In this document: one piece after another, positions 1 through 10,248 of the stretch | How positions within the stretch are numbered: the stretch's first letter is position 1 | How the letters are laid out: each line of letters starts with the position of its first letter | Assembly: GCA_022579005.1 (NCBI GenBank) | Contig: MU401541.1 | Span: forward strand, 6,301 to 70,300 | Direction: 5' to 3' | Source: Poronia punctata | Taxonomy: Eukaryota; Ascomycota; Sordariomycetes; Xylariales; Xylariaceae | DNA length: 64,000 nt | Notes under the pieces: generated by a model | The model's database searches: none | Told to the model about the DNA's origin: nothing | What the model saw: the letters and a program-made list of their open reading frames with translations, nothing else | Program-made: the position numbers and the translations under genes

Positions 1-19
1 CTGGGTCCCCCCCCCGCCC

Positions 20-72
<53 letters not shown>

Positions 73-83
73 CCCCCCCCCCG
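1..83. repeat. Poly-C tract at window edge
   Basis: An almost pure C run, interrupted by a few G residues and preceded by CTGGGT, occupies the first 83 bases. It lies inside what would be an intron of the tyrosinase gene on the minus strand (donor GTAAGT at 103-98), so the gene is interrupted here. A run this long at the very start of the window could be a true homopolymer or a contig-end sequencing or assembly artefact. Confidence 0.9.
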
Positions 84-103
84 CAGAAGGAAAAAAAACT
101 TAC

Positions 104-1443
104 ACCCCATGGATAAGGATCATTCTTGGGTGGAGGCGTTCCTAGGAGTTGGTTGTAAAAGTCGTCCATGTTGTCGTTTTCGGTGAGGAGACTGTAGGCC
201 CGGTCGGCTGTGGCTCCCATTGCTGCGTTGCGATTTACGTCTCGGCGGACTTTTTTTTTTTTTTTTTTTGTCAGTTATGGGACACAATGTATGAAGAGAC
301 AATATCCCACAAATTACAGTTCTACAGAGAGTGGGGTTGGACGTACGGCAACGCGGGTTGGAACCAGTACCATCAGATCTAGGATTCTTGGGGACATTGA
401 CGCCTATAGACATGGATGTAGGGCCGAGACTGACGACGATACTATATGTCATATTTTAGATAAGTAGGTAATTAAACCATTTACCCAGAGAGACGATATA
501 AAAAGAAAAAGACTTGAAAAAAACGAACTCGGAGAAAGGCCCGTCGGTCACACACCCGCCCCCGCCTCCCGAAGCAATAATATTCGGCGTGCGACCATAT
601 TGCGGAACCCCCTTATAATCCGGGTCCGGCTCACCGTTCCCTCCCAAACTGGACGCATTGCCGTTCAGCAAGGGGGAGTTTAGCGGGTCTTCTGCGTAAC
701 GGTCGTAATTCATGTACTAATCAATCAATTAATCAATCAATCAATAAGACTTCTTCTTTTTATCAATGCTTATCTCTGGAGTAAAAAGGGGAAGGGAAGG
801 GAAGGGAAGGGAAGGGAAGGGAAGGGAAGGGAAGGGAAGAGAAGAGAAGAGAAGAGAAGAGAGTCAAAACGAACAGGTTGATACCCCGAATACCCACACT
901 CATTCCTCAACGCCTCCTCGAAAAGCCAGACATAATACTTATGCGCGCCAAACAAATGCATGTTATCGTGTAATTGCATCGCATGCGTCATGTGATAGGC
1001 GACGAAATCATCGTAGCGACTAAGCGCGCCGGGGAACCTTTCCTTGTCGACCGTGGGAGGTAGCTTCATCAGACATTTCACTGCGGCCACGTATTCCTGT
1101 CTCTGGACCTCGCTCATGTCGCTCCATTCTCGCCGGACTTTGGCTGTTTCGAGGGTGCATTTGTTGTTTTTGCCGGAGGAGATTTTCTTGTCCATGTACT
1201 CCTCTACCAGGGGCATCGTGGCTTCTTCTAGTTTGTCGACTACGTCGAGAGGGTAGGCCGGGTTGCGGACTCTACAGTGAAGAAGTAAGTGAGATTTGAT
1301 GTTGTACCTTCGCATTTGGCAGGTTGGAGTTCTTACACGTCTATCTTGGACGAATATTGTTTGGTGGGGAATTTCACGGCTGCTGCTTCGGCCCCGATGA
1401 GGAGCGAAAGGAGCGGTAGAACAACACTCCAGAGGGCCAACAT
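104..1443 (-). CDS. Tyrosinase (type-3 copper), 3' end missing
   Basis: Five exons on the minus strand: 1443-1337, 1271-875, 716-529, 441-347, 249-104, giving 311 residues before a GTAAGT donor that leads into the poly-C run. Exon 1 encodes a hydrophobic signal peptide (MLALWSVVLPLLSLLIG), so the enzyme is probably secreted. The CuA region has three histidines in AYHMTHAMQLHDNMH and AHKYY, followed by the family block LRNECGYSGYQP. Later exons carry SSLGGNG, GGGGGCV, GPFSD, VVSLGP, NPRCLRRD and FYNQLLG, all typical of fungal tyrosinases. The CuB half is not in the window. Tyrosinases oxidise phenols to quinones in pigment formation. Oddities: the usual PYWDW after CuA reads PYMNY, two donors are GTTCGT rather than GTANGT, intron 2 is filled by a pentanucleotide repeat, and intron 4 ends in a poly-A run before AG. 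Family identity is firm; exon borders are inferred. Confidence 0.85.
251..269. repeat. Poly-T (poly-A on coding strand) abutting a 3' splice site
   Basis: Nineteen T residues. On the tyrosinase coding strand this is a poly-A run lying between a CTGAC branch-like sequence and the acceptor AG of exon 5. Confidence 0.95.
788..863. repeat. GGGAA / AGAGA pentanucleotide microsatellite
   Basis: About ten tandem copies of GGGAA pass into about five copies of AGAGA. The tract sits inside the inferred second intron (874-717) of the tyrosinase gene, where the coding strand is pyrimidine-rich (CCCTT and CTCTT). Confidence 0.95.
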
Positions 1444-2157
1444 GGTGTCTGTCTCGGGTCTAGGTTCCAGATAGCGATATTGTTGAGCATGGCGATGCCC
1501 TTCAATCATTTATATACGTAGTCATTAACGTAGGTGTCTACCTGGATTTCATTATATGTGGTTCTTCGGCTCAACACATGAGCATAATCTAAAGCCTTGC
1601 CCCCCCTTCCGCCCGGCACTTGGAGCGGAGGTCGTGATGGGTGGTTGCTCCATGGATGCGACCAATTGGCGGTGATACTCGGTATATAGCCGTGTAAATG
1701 AGCCGCAAGCAACGACCAAGTAATAAATGAATGATCTACAACAGAAAGGGTGCATACTATGTCCATACAATTCCGGTAGACGACCTTGATACCCCTGAAG
1801 TAACCCTACCGGATAAACTCTATACCAGGACTCTCATGTCAAGGTTAACCGGGCAGCACCTGGGTAAGAACACTGAGTATCTATATATCTTTCTCCTGCT
1901 TTATGCTCTTGTGTTAATGGCCTTGGTAAGAGCCAGACCTGGTCGCAAATATTATCTAGGGAAGAACCGTACTGTATAGTGTATCCGCCGGGCTAGAATC
2001 CTCTCTGAGAGATGCGCATATGTTTAAAAAAGTGGCGATTGGCTGATAGTGGGCGCGTTGAATAACTCATAAAGGTTTTATGAGCTTCGGGGGTCCGATC
2101 TTCTCATAAAGTTATTGATTAGGTAGAGGACAACGAGAAAGTCCGGGCGATGCAAGC
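1444..2157. other. Intergenic, tyrosinase 5' side
   Basis: No open frame with recognisable content. It should hold the tyrosinase promoter (minus strand). The other side adjoins the 3' end of the HET-like pseudogene. Confidence 0.6.
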
Positions 2158-2790
2158 TCAACTTACCCAACGGGGAAATGGCGTAAACATGTGACGCCCA
2201 TCTTCTAGATCTAAAATACCTTCGTCTGTTGATAGATGGAATATATCATAATATTTCCACCCTCCTGGACGCCAAGCAAGTCCGCGAATTAACTTCCTGA
2301 CTATATCCATATGTAAAGGAAGTCTTCGTAAAAGAACCAGGAGTTCAAGCCACGAAGTCAAGAACTCGGCGTCGCGGGCGTGCGAACACTTGTAGCCATA
2401 CTTATCCAACGTCGGCCGCACCCCTTCCTTCTCCATCTTCGAAGATATGATCTAGAAATACCCGTATGTCATCAGTGGACGGTAGTATCCTCTGGACAGT
2501 GAATGTGTATTGGGCGATCACGAATAAAATCTCGAATGGCGGGTAGTACCACGAAAACCCACAGTTCTGGATCACGGCCGACATGGTAGGTACGCAAAGC
2601 GTTCTTGAAATACTCGTCTTCTGCCGGGCTCCGCGGGTCCTGCGGCACACACGTCCAATCTATCCAGATGTACGACCAGAACTGGGGGGCGAGCTCCGCC
2701 TGGTGGAGTGTCAGGTACGTGCCGTCGGGGTCGGGGTGGTATGGCAAGTGCCAGAAGTGGTTCACACAAAAGCAGGCCGTTCGCGAGACG
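2158..2790 (-). pseudogene. Decayed HET-like (heterokaryon-incompatibility related) gene
   Basis: Three minus-strand frames read in turn as one conserved fungal protein. The first gives HFWHLPYHPDPDGTYLTLHQ and WIDWTCVPQDPRSP, ending near ALR (about 2590). The second gives VPTMSAVIQNCGFSWYYPPF and AQYTFTVQRILP. The third gives GVRPTLDKYGYKCSHARD, FLTSWLELLVLLRRL and FTPFPRW. This order matches, from memory, a family of HET-domain-like proteins with a WIDWxCxPQD core. The switches near 2590 and 2430 fit single-base indels rather than introns, because conserved sequence continues across them without loss and without GT/AG borders. About four residues also seem deleted after YYPPFE. The N-terminus has no convincing ATG. 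The gene is probably not functional. Confidence 0.7.
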
Positions 2791-4305
2791 AAGCATAGAG
2801 ATACAGGGAAGAGAATGTAATCATCTAACCTTAGGTTATCCCCTGCTCCATTTCGTCATCCTGGTCTGTTTTAAGAACTCTTCTCTTCGCTGGAAGAACC
2901 AGAAAGTATGAAGCGGTGCTTCGGGATACAGGAAATCGTCTATCTAGGTCGGTACCTATATGTTTCCAAGACCGTGATCGGCCACGTGGCCCACTCTAGC
3001 CCGAGCTCGGGTTCTATCAATGGCCTCCAGGCCTCTATACTCCGACGGACGAGGGAAGCCCTGGGAAGCCCAGGATAGTGATGGTGGTGATGCACAGGTC
3101 ATGAGCGGCTCAGAAGTATCCATTACGGCACATGAACTTGGTTGTCGCAAAAAGTTGAATGATAGTACATGTAATATCACCGAAAACCTGATTACATAAC
3201 CTAAGATGTATAGTGCGATACAGATGCAGTTATTCCAGAAGCCTTTGTAGATGGGCAACAACGATGCGCATGCAGCAAGCGGGGTAGGTAGTCGTCTAGA
3301 AAAGGAGCAGGTGCCAGGAACTTCGTTAGGTAGTACCTCCTACCCATCTTACCTCATCACCATCTAACAAGACATGGCAACCAATAGAAATTAGGAAATG
3401 ATGATTATAGTTACAAGGGTAAGTCTGATGGTGTTATTTAAGAAGTGCAGGGTCATATAGGTATATATAATTCTCTACACAAGCCCCGGGCTTTGATTTG
3501 AACACTCGCAAACGTCCCAGTACGAGTGTTAGCCCAGGATGTATCTCTTCCACTTAAGCCTGCCGCATAAAAGGGGATGCACAACATAGGCCTGTTCCTT
3601 GCATACATCGGTACTTACTTACTTTATGTGACAACAGATCTGGAGAAAATCCGGGGGCCTTGTGCCGCAATCGACTGTTAAGCATTGTTCCCAGAAGAGA
3701 GAGAAAAAGCAAAGAGACCCCAACCACTTTCTTTTCTTACGTGACACTTGGTGGCATATTGAATGGGAATGGGAAACTGCTGCCGCATGATGCAGTATGA
3801 TTTGCAATGTTGACTGGGTGACTTTGATAAAGAAGATATTTATATATGTATATATATATACATATAGACTGTGTTTAGATTTATATACGTACATACAATA
3901 TGTACAGTACAACTAGATTACATATTTATATAAGGATAACAGAACCTCGTGGTCCTGATAGGGGTATATGAAGTGCCTCTCAGTCGCAATATTGACGCGA
4001 CAAACGAGGTGAATAGGTCGGTAGGCATAAAGACGGGGTATAATATATCGGAAGAATCTCGCCATTTTGCCGTCCGTCCTTATATGCAGAACGGCGGCGT
4101 CTCTCCGTTGGTAAGTAAAGCCGATCTGCGGTAACCGGCAATTAGGTATTTAGGTAATGTGTTTGCATATAGCAATTGCAGCCGTCGTCGTCGCCCCCCC
4201 TTTCCACGCAAAATTTCATGCGTGATCATATTGTTTTTTTCCGTCTTCGGTTTTTTGTTAATATTCCTCATTTCACGTCGTGCCCAATTCCAGTTCCCTT
4301 TTTAC
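2791..4305. other. Intergenic, no gene seen
   Basis: About 1.5 kb with no conserved coding sequence. It contains an AT-dinucleotide tract near 3840 and short TAGGTA-type motifs (for example near 3284). It lies downstream of the receptor gene, which is read on the minus strand. Confidence 0.6.
3837..3866. repeat. AT-dinucleotide microsatellite
   Basis: An imperfect TA repeat of about 30 bases in intergenic DNA. Confidence 0.8.
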
Positions 4306-5580
4306 TCATACGTTCAGTCCGCCCCAGTCGGCTTTCCCGCTCGACACGCTAATCTCTGTTTCCACGTGGATTCTATCCAGCGGGATGGGCGCCTCTTTAC
4401 CGGTACTTTCCACGACAGCTGCCGAGGGACGTCGACGGTCCTTCGAAGCGTCCCAGCCGACCGCCGGTCCCCCTTCGCTGCTGATGAGCCTCTCGAAGCC
4501 ATCGCGGTCGACCTCCCGCGTCATGGTCGTGGGCAGGCCGGTGGCTGCGCTGGAAGAAGTGAACCTGTGGGTCTTGCGGGTTGATGAATCATGGGTGCTC
4601 TTTTCGTGAATCCCGAGCCATCCGGACCCGACGAGGGCCTTTATGAGCCCGATGATATTGGGCACGCTGACGCTGATGAGTGAGATGGAGCCTTCGAAAC
4701 AGGCCCAGTATAGATAAGGGGGGAAGTTCCAGGTCAGATCCTGCGAGAGCGAGGGGATGAGGCTGACGGTGGAGATCAACCGTCCGACGGAGATGACGAT
4801 GACCGAGTACGTCAGGAAGAAGGCGGCTAAGAGGTAGATGCGCCGTCTCATCGTCGTCTTCAGCCCCCAGATCATGGGTACGGGAAGGAGTAGGATGTAG
4901 ACGTCGATGACAACGGAGAGCGCCGCCGTCACTAGGTACCAGATGAAAGTGTTGATGCAATGGCCCGGTAGTGTCGGGTTCCAGGCCTTGGGGATTGGTG
5001 TGCATTGGAATGCGGTCGAGAACAGGGCGGCTACAATCCAGCCGACCACGAGCGAGCCGGCGATCCAGAGGTTGATCCGGAACTGCCGGTTGTTGGAGCG
5101 GAAGACGCGGGCGTAGAAGAAGATGGCCGAGAGCTTCGGGAGCGATATCGAGCTGTCGAAGAAGAAGATGGCGATAAAGAGATGCTTGCCCCCGTCTATC
5201 AGGTACAGAGGGTTGATCGAGGCCACTACGTCAGCGTGAAGGCCGAGTCCGATATCTCTCCATGATAGAATGATGCCAAGCAGTGTGAGTTGCACGGGCT
5301 GTTTTCATTTCTCTTGTCAGAAATTATCCTCGACAACACAGGACGCGAACGACATCGAATGACAACGTTGGGGTTTTGCACTCGGTTGTCACGATAGATC
5401 ATTTGGACTTACCAATGAGAGAATGGCAAAGAGATCATCCCACCACCAATACTGTTTTACTATAAACTTGGATATGATGCGCCCGATTGTCGCCAGCGTA
5501 GTAAGGACGATTAAGACAACGCATAATGCCACCAGGCCCGGGCCTCTGTCCGGCGTCCCCTCCGGCACATCCAGCGCCAT
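4306..5580 (-). CDS. PTH11-like seven-helix membrane protein (fungal rhodopsin/SAT4 family)
   Basis: Two exons, 5580-5413 and 5298-4306, joined over a 114-bp intron (GTAAGT...CAG), give 386 residues. The first ATG (MALDVPEGTPDRGPG) precedes helix 1. Family marks include WWWDD before helix 2, a lysine-rich helix-3 stretch (SLPKLSAIFFYARVF), FQCTPIPKAWNP with GHCIN (the usual loop cysteines), DVYILLLPVPMIWGL, and a WACFEGSISLISVSVPNI block at helix 7. A hydrophilic tail of about 120 residues with Ser/Thr and basic stretches is probably cytoplasmic. Such proteins sit in the plasma membrane and some act as surface or host sensing receptors, but most are uncharacterised. It has no N-terminal CFEM domain. 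A link to the acyltransferase or PKS genes is not shown by the sequence. Confidence 0.88.
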
Positions 5581-8210
5581 GATTTCGACGCCGACAATAA
5601 AGAAATAGATGGTAGAAGAAAGAAAAGAGCCGAAGAATCAACCAACAACAAGCCAAGAACCAACAAGACAACCAAACAAACCGGGAAGCTTTCAAAGGAG
5701 CGAAAATATGCGCAACCTGTATAATTAAGTATGTATTACCTGTCTTAATTAAGTAGATAGGATTATTGGACAGGCAGGTAAGACGTGCAGTGCGTCAGCA
5801 CGTGGGAAGGAAGGGGTTACCGCCACCATTAAAGAGGTTTTCCGGCCCAAGATATGTCGTCCATCTCATCAAGGGGGGGCTTGCAACCCCATGAATCCCG
5901 AACAGGTACAGACATAAGGTTTGGTTGCTGATCATCACGGTGCTGGGCATGGGCATGATGTCGATCCAGGAAAACAAAGACCATCCATACAGTAAGAGGC
6001 CATTGCTGCCCACTCATGTCCTTACCCTGTGAGGGCTAGTACCGCAGGTCCAATGCTGGGGATAGCGGGGGGTCGGAGGAGATGTGGGCACGTTGGTCAC
6101 GTCACATCAGGTTTTCGGGCATGCCCTCATGCTTCTTGTTATTATCATCGTCGTAGCCGATTGTGATATCTAAACCTAGATCGTCTGTAGTCTACGATAC
6201 AGAACGAACTACCTATCCACGAAATTTTGGAGATTCGAGTGAATAGCTTTTTACATATCTCGCTTGCCTACACGTTAGGTTAGGTAGTACTCTCTTGGAC
6301 ATGTTTGCCTTGTATGGCCTGCCCTGCTTTTTTTCTTCTCAGATCAACTTAACATCATGACGTGCAAGATAAAGGTGGCACCTCATTGCACACTGAGACT
6401 TGGACTAGACTAGTCCTCGAGGGGCGGCCCCGCGGCCGTGGGGAGTAAGGGGAGGGGGAAGGGCGCAAGCGGGAAGGCAAGCAAGAGCTTTGAGTGACAG
6501 GTGATGTGACAGCTAGGTATTGTGTCAGCATTTAGTCGATGTTTGTTGGTAGGGTTCACAACCGACGAAAGGATTTTAGGGCGTCGTTAGAGGCTCAAGA
6601 GGATCCCGAAAGGAAAGGCTCTAAACTCTAGTGTCTAAAACATGCTTCTACCTAAAGTACTGAGTAATCCACCATAGTGGCGCGCGCTAGTAGCGAAAAA
6701 CGAAATTAGATCGCGACCCCAAAAGTGGGAGGTGGTAAATATCTGGGGGCTCTCCGTACCTACTTGAGTTGATAATAACGTTCTTCCCTTGTCTTCATAT
6801 CTGTAGTTATCGGAAGCTTTCCCTGATACGGTACCTGAGCTAGTCTACAAGAAAAATAAGCACCTTACCTAATCCCATGCTGTACTAAAATGATGCAAAT
6901 GAATTTAAAGTTAGGTAGATTTAGAGCCAGTAAACCCCCTTGTTTGGGACTTTACGGTATCTGCTTACCATTTTTAATCGCTTTAAAATAGCATGCGGTT
7001 GTAGTAGATCTCTCTGGAAGAGGTTAAGCTGACAGGTACATCCAGCTCCACCAACCTTATTAATCTAGGTGAGCGGCCATTGGGTAGAGCAGTTGTGCTA
7101 TACTCTTACATGCATTGAGACCCCACATGATGACTAGGAGTCTATCAAGATAGGACAACGTAAAATCCTCTTGTGCCTGATTAGGTAGGTAGGTCACCGT
7201 AGGTGAAGAAAATGGAGTCCAGATTGCCCACATGAGACCGGGATTATTTTAACAAGAGAAAAAAAATTGTTGACTGCCGATGATTGTCGCTGCACATTCC
7301 GAATGTAATATTAATCGCCCGACATCTATATTCTTTACATGACTTGCCTTCCTACTAGAGTAGCGAGGTCAAAGGGTTGGATTGATTGACGTGTCTGACT
7401 CATGTATCGATAAAACAGTGGCATAGAGGAGAGACAAATGCTGCGTTGGCCGCCTCAGGCCTTCCTTCGTCACACAATGGATTCAGACCTTGCTGTCATC
7501 CCTTGATATAGATGATACAATAGGCGTAGACGTGACCGGTTGTACGTGTTGTGTGGTTCTGTGAACCGTTGGGATTACCCCTCAGCCCTTCTTACAGGTT
7601 CCATCTATTCCCAAGTTACATATTCGGCTGGCTGGCAAGTATTTACATGTAGTTAGTTGTGCTACGAGTAGGTACTTGTACTTGCTCGGGGCAACGCATC
7701 GTGCTAACAATAGTGGCGGGTCTGTCAATGTACCGTACATCTGGTTGCCAAGTACTGTGCCGCATCGTAGCCACCTTTAGTGATGGACATGAATGGGAAT
7801 ATACGGTTGCAGTACCTATACGGATGCTGTCGTGTTATACCTATGTGAGTTGGGCGGTCATCCATGCTGTGTATGGTTGTAACGCCGGGCAAAAGCTTGG
7901 TAACTTCCCCCCCCCCCTTTTTCTTCTTTTCCGGATGCCCCTTTTTTCAGGCACCGGAGCCGCAAAACGTCCAACGCTACCATCCAATAAGCAGCGAATG
8001 ACTACCGATGTGCCGTGAGGGGGGTCGTTTCGGTCTTAAAATAGCAGTCCCAGGCCAAATTACTTTCTACTATTTTAAATAATATCATTTTTCAACCTCT
8101 CACCCCCAATTGTAATCGTTGCACTGTCCCTTTATTTTTCTAATCATACTTGAAGACTCAGACCTTATTACGTCCTGAGCCTCATTATACCACCCCCCAA
8201 CAGTTTCAAG
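5581..8210. other. Intergenic between receptor and acyltransferase genes
   Basis: About 2.6 kb shared upstream DNA of two divergent genes. Short frames such as 7659-8018 show no family signature. It contains a CTACGAGTAG motif at 7662-7671, several TAGGTA repeats (for example near 7183) and a short C run near 7910. Confidence 0.6.
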
Positions 8211-9533
8211 ATGAAGTGGCAAAAGGTGTCAGATACACGCTGGGAGCGCCCAGTCGACGGCCTGGAGGGCTACTTTGTCGTGAGCGAGGGCATTTCTGCT
8301 AGCTTAAGCGGCGGACGTGAGCATTACACCATATACTCCACGATCAAGCTCGAAACGGGCTATTCGGATTTAGAGACAGGACTCAGAAACGCCTGGAAAC
8401 AGGTCCGTTACGAGCAGCCCCAGCTCGCGACAACTCGAGAGGGCATGAAGCTAGTCTATGAAGTTCCAGATGCGAAGGCTTTGGAGGCGTGGCTGGAGTC
8501 GACATTTGTCGTTTCCTCGGCGTCGGACGCCAAGGAGCTCTACACCCAGGTCCAGCCAATTAAGCAAGCCACGTTATACTATGTGCCCAACTCGTCAGAA
8601 GTAGTGTTCCGGAACCATCACCACAGCATCGACGGCATGGGCACATTACTATTCTGGAACGTCTTCTTGGAGGCACTGAGCTCGCCCAACTCAGACGTCA
8701 CCTTTGGAGACGAGACGGAGCGGCTCGCGCCTGCTATGGAGGCCGTCCTCGGCTACCCCGAACAGCCGACGCAGGAACTGCAAGAGAAGGCGACGGCGCT
8801 GTTCATGAGCTGGGCCGGAAGCATGCCTGGCATTGGACCTGTATCGCAGCTCGGCGCAGCCCCTTCAGGTATATGCCGGCAGAGCGACCTAGTCTTCTCC
8901 GAGGAGACATCCAAGGCTCTTTTCACGGCGTGCAAGAACAAAGGCATCAGTGTCACGGCAGCCGTCCAGGCGGCATACATCGGGGCTATTTCCAAATACG
9001 CGGATCCCAACTCTAAGCTGGCGGAATACGTGACGGCAAACCAGTTCAATCTCCGCAAGTATCTGCCCGAGCCGTACAACAAGACGGCGGTATCCATTTA
9101 CTATACCCCTCTGCCGTTCAAGACAAACCTCCCGGCCTCCTTTTCGGACGTCGCCAAATCATTGCACACATTCTACCAGGGCTCATTCAATGACCCCGAG
9201 ATGCTCGAGGTCAAGGGCCACTTCACAAAAGTCTTGTGCGGAGCGGTACAGACGCCGGAATTCCTCGCCAGCCCCATATCAAAGGACGCGCTGATTAGTA
9301 GTCTGGGAGTTGCCGAAGAATACATCCGACGAGACTACGGTGATGGGATCAAGGTCAAGGACTTTTCTTTTGGTGTTGACGTAGTGATGGGCATGAGTAT
9401 GTTCATGATCTACACCTTCCAGGACCGACTAAGGCTCCTGTACAGTTTCAACGACGGATTCGAGAAGGCAGAAGATATCCAGAAGTACTTGGACGAGATC
9501 CGGGACATTCTCCACAGGGAATTGTTGGGATAA
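8211..9533 (+). CDS. CoA-dependent acyltransferase (condensation/BAHD-like superfamily)
   Basis: Single exon, 440 residues, ATG in context TTCAAGATGA. Residues 136-142 are HHHSIDG, matching the HHxxxDG catalytic motif of the CoA-dependent acyltransferase superfamily (condensation domains, BAHD enzymes, trichothecene O-acetyltransferases). The second His (137) would be the base. A C-terminal DFSFGVDV, then YTFQDRLRLLYSFNDGF, resembles the second conserved block near the solvent channel. No carrier or adenylation domain is attached, so it acts as a stand-alone enzyme moving an acyl group to an O or N acceptor, probably in the cytosol. It reads toward the HR-PKS 5 kb downstream. It could acylate, or help off-load, the polyketide, but that is inference. 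No introns or frame damage. Confidence 0.85.
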   Translation: MKWQKVSDTRWERPVDGLEGYFVVSEGISASLSGGREHYTIYSTIKLETGYSDLETGLRNAWKQVRYEQPQLATTREGMKLVYEVPDAKALEAWLESTFVVSSASDAKELYTQVQPIKQATLYYVPNSSEVVFRNHHHSIDGMGTLLFWNVFLEALSSPNSDVTFGDETERLAPAMEAVLGYPEQPTQELQEKATALFMSWAGSMPGIGPVSQLGAAPSGICRQSDLVFSEETSKALFTACKNKGISVTAAVQAAYIGAISKYADPNSKLAEYVTANQFNLRKYLPEPYNKTAVSIYYTPLPFKTNLPASFSDVAKSLHTFYQGSFNDPEMLEVKGHFTKVLCGAVQTPEFLASPISKDALISSLGVAEEYIRRDYGDGIKVKDFSFGVDVVMGMSMFMIYTFQDRLRLLYSFNDGFEKAEDIQKYLDEIRDILHRELLG

Positions 9534-9832
9534 ATGCGAAACACGAGTCTCCGTCGTATGTCCTCTCCGCTTGGAAGGAACTGGTGGTCGATACTCTTCA
9601 ATACACAGGACAGGTACATACCCGTACCTACCTTAGTCTACCATAGCAACATAATACCTAAAGTAGTTACACCTTGATATGTTCACTTGCTGGCGCAGAG
9701 ATAGGCGTCCGCGACCCGAGATTCCATCATATGTGCATCTGTGCTTCCTAGGAATTCCGATCTGGGACTCATGATGGATGGCGCAAGCAACGTTCGGATG
9801 AGATTCCCATATCTGTACCTTCAAGGGGTACC

Positions 9833-9857
9833 TACTACTCGTAGGCTACGAGTAGTA
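9833..9857. repeat. Perfect 25-bp inverted repeat
   Basis: Two 12-base arms (right arm CTACGAGTAGTA) flank a single G, so the site can fold as a near loop-less hairpin or present two head-to-head copies of the dispersed CTACGAGTAG motif. It lies about 300 bp downstream of the acyltransferase stop codon. Confidence 0.9.
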
Positions 9858-10230
9858 CCAAGACTGAAATACGGGGCTGCCCCGCAACACCCGCACTGGA
9901 GTCCTGCACTTGAGATTATGGTACACATGTTGTACATATAATTGCCCCTTATTTTACTCCGCCATTACTCGCAGAGGGGTTTGTTTCCCCACAGCTTTTA
10001 TAGGATAATTAGGTCGATATGTGACGGAAACACGTAGATCAATTGTTGGGTACATCTTAAACCAGACTAGGTAGACTTGAACAACACGCAGTTGGATATG
10101 CAGACAATGTATGCATGCATCTACCTAATTTACTTACCTTACTTTAGTAAGACTTACCAACCTTGATAAACACTCACCCCACGCTCCGCGATATTAGGTA
10201 AGAAAGACATTACGTGTACTGAGTAGATAA

Positions 10231-10248
10231 GAAGAAGAAGAAGAAGAA
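10231..10248. repeat. GAA trinucleotide microsatellite
   Basis: Six tandem GAA units in intergenic DNA. Confidence 0.9.

Noticed and set aside
4159..4609. Plus-strand open frames over the 3' end of the receptor gene
   Set aside because: They are antisense shadows of the PTH11-like coding exon.
7659..8018. Open frame of about 119 codons upstream of the acyltransferase
   Set aside because: No ATG at the start, no conserved motifs, and it crosses the presumed promoter.
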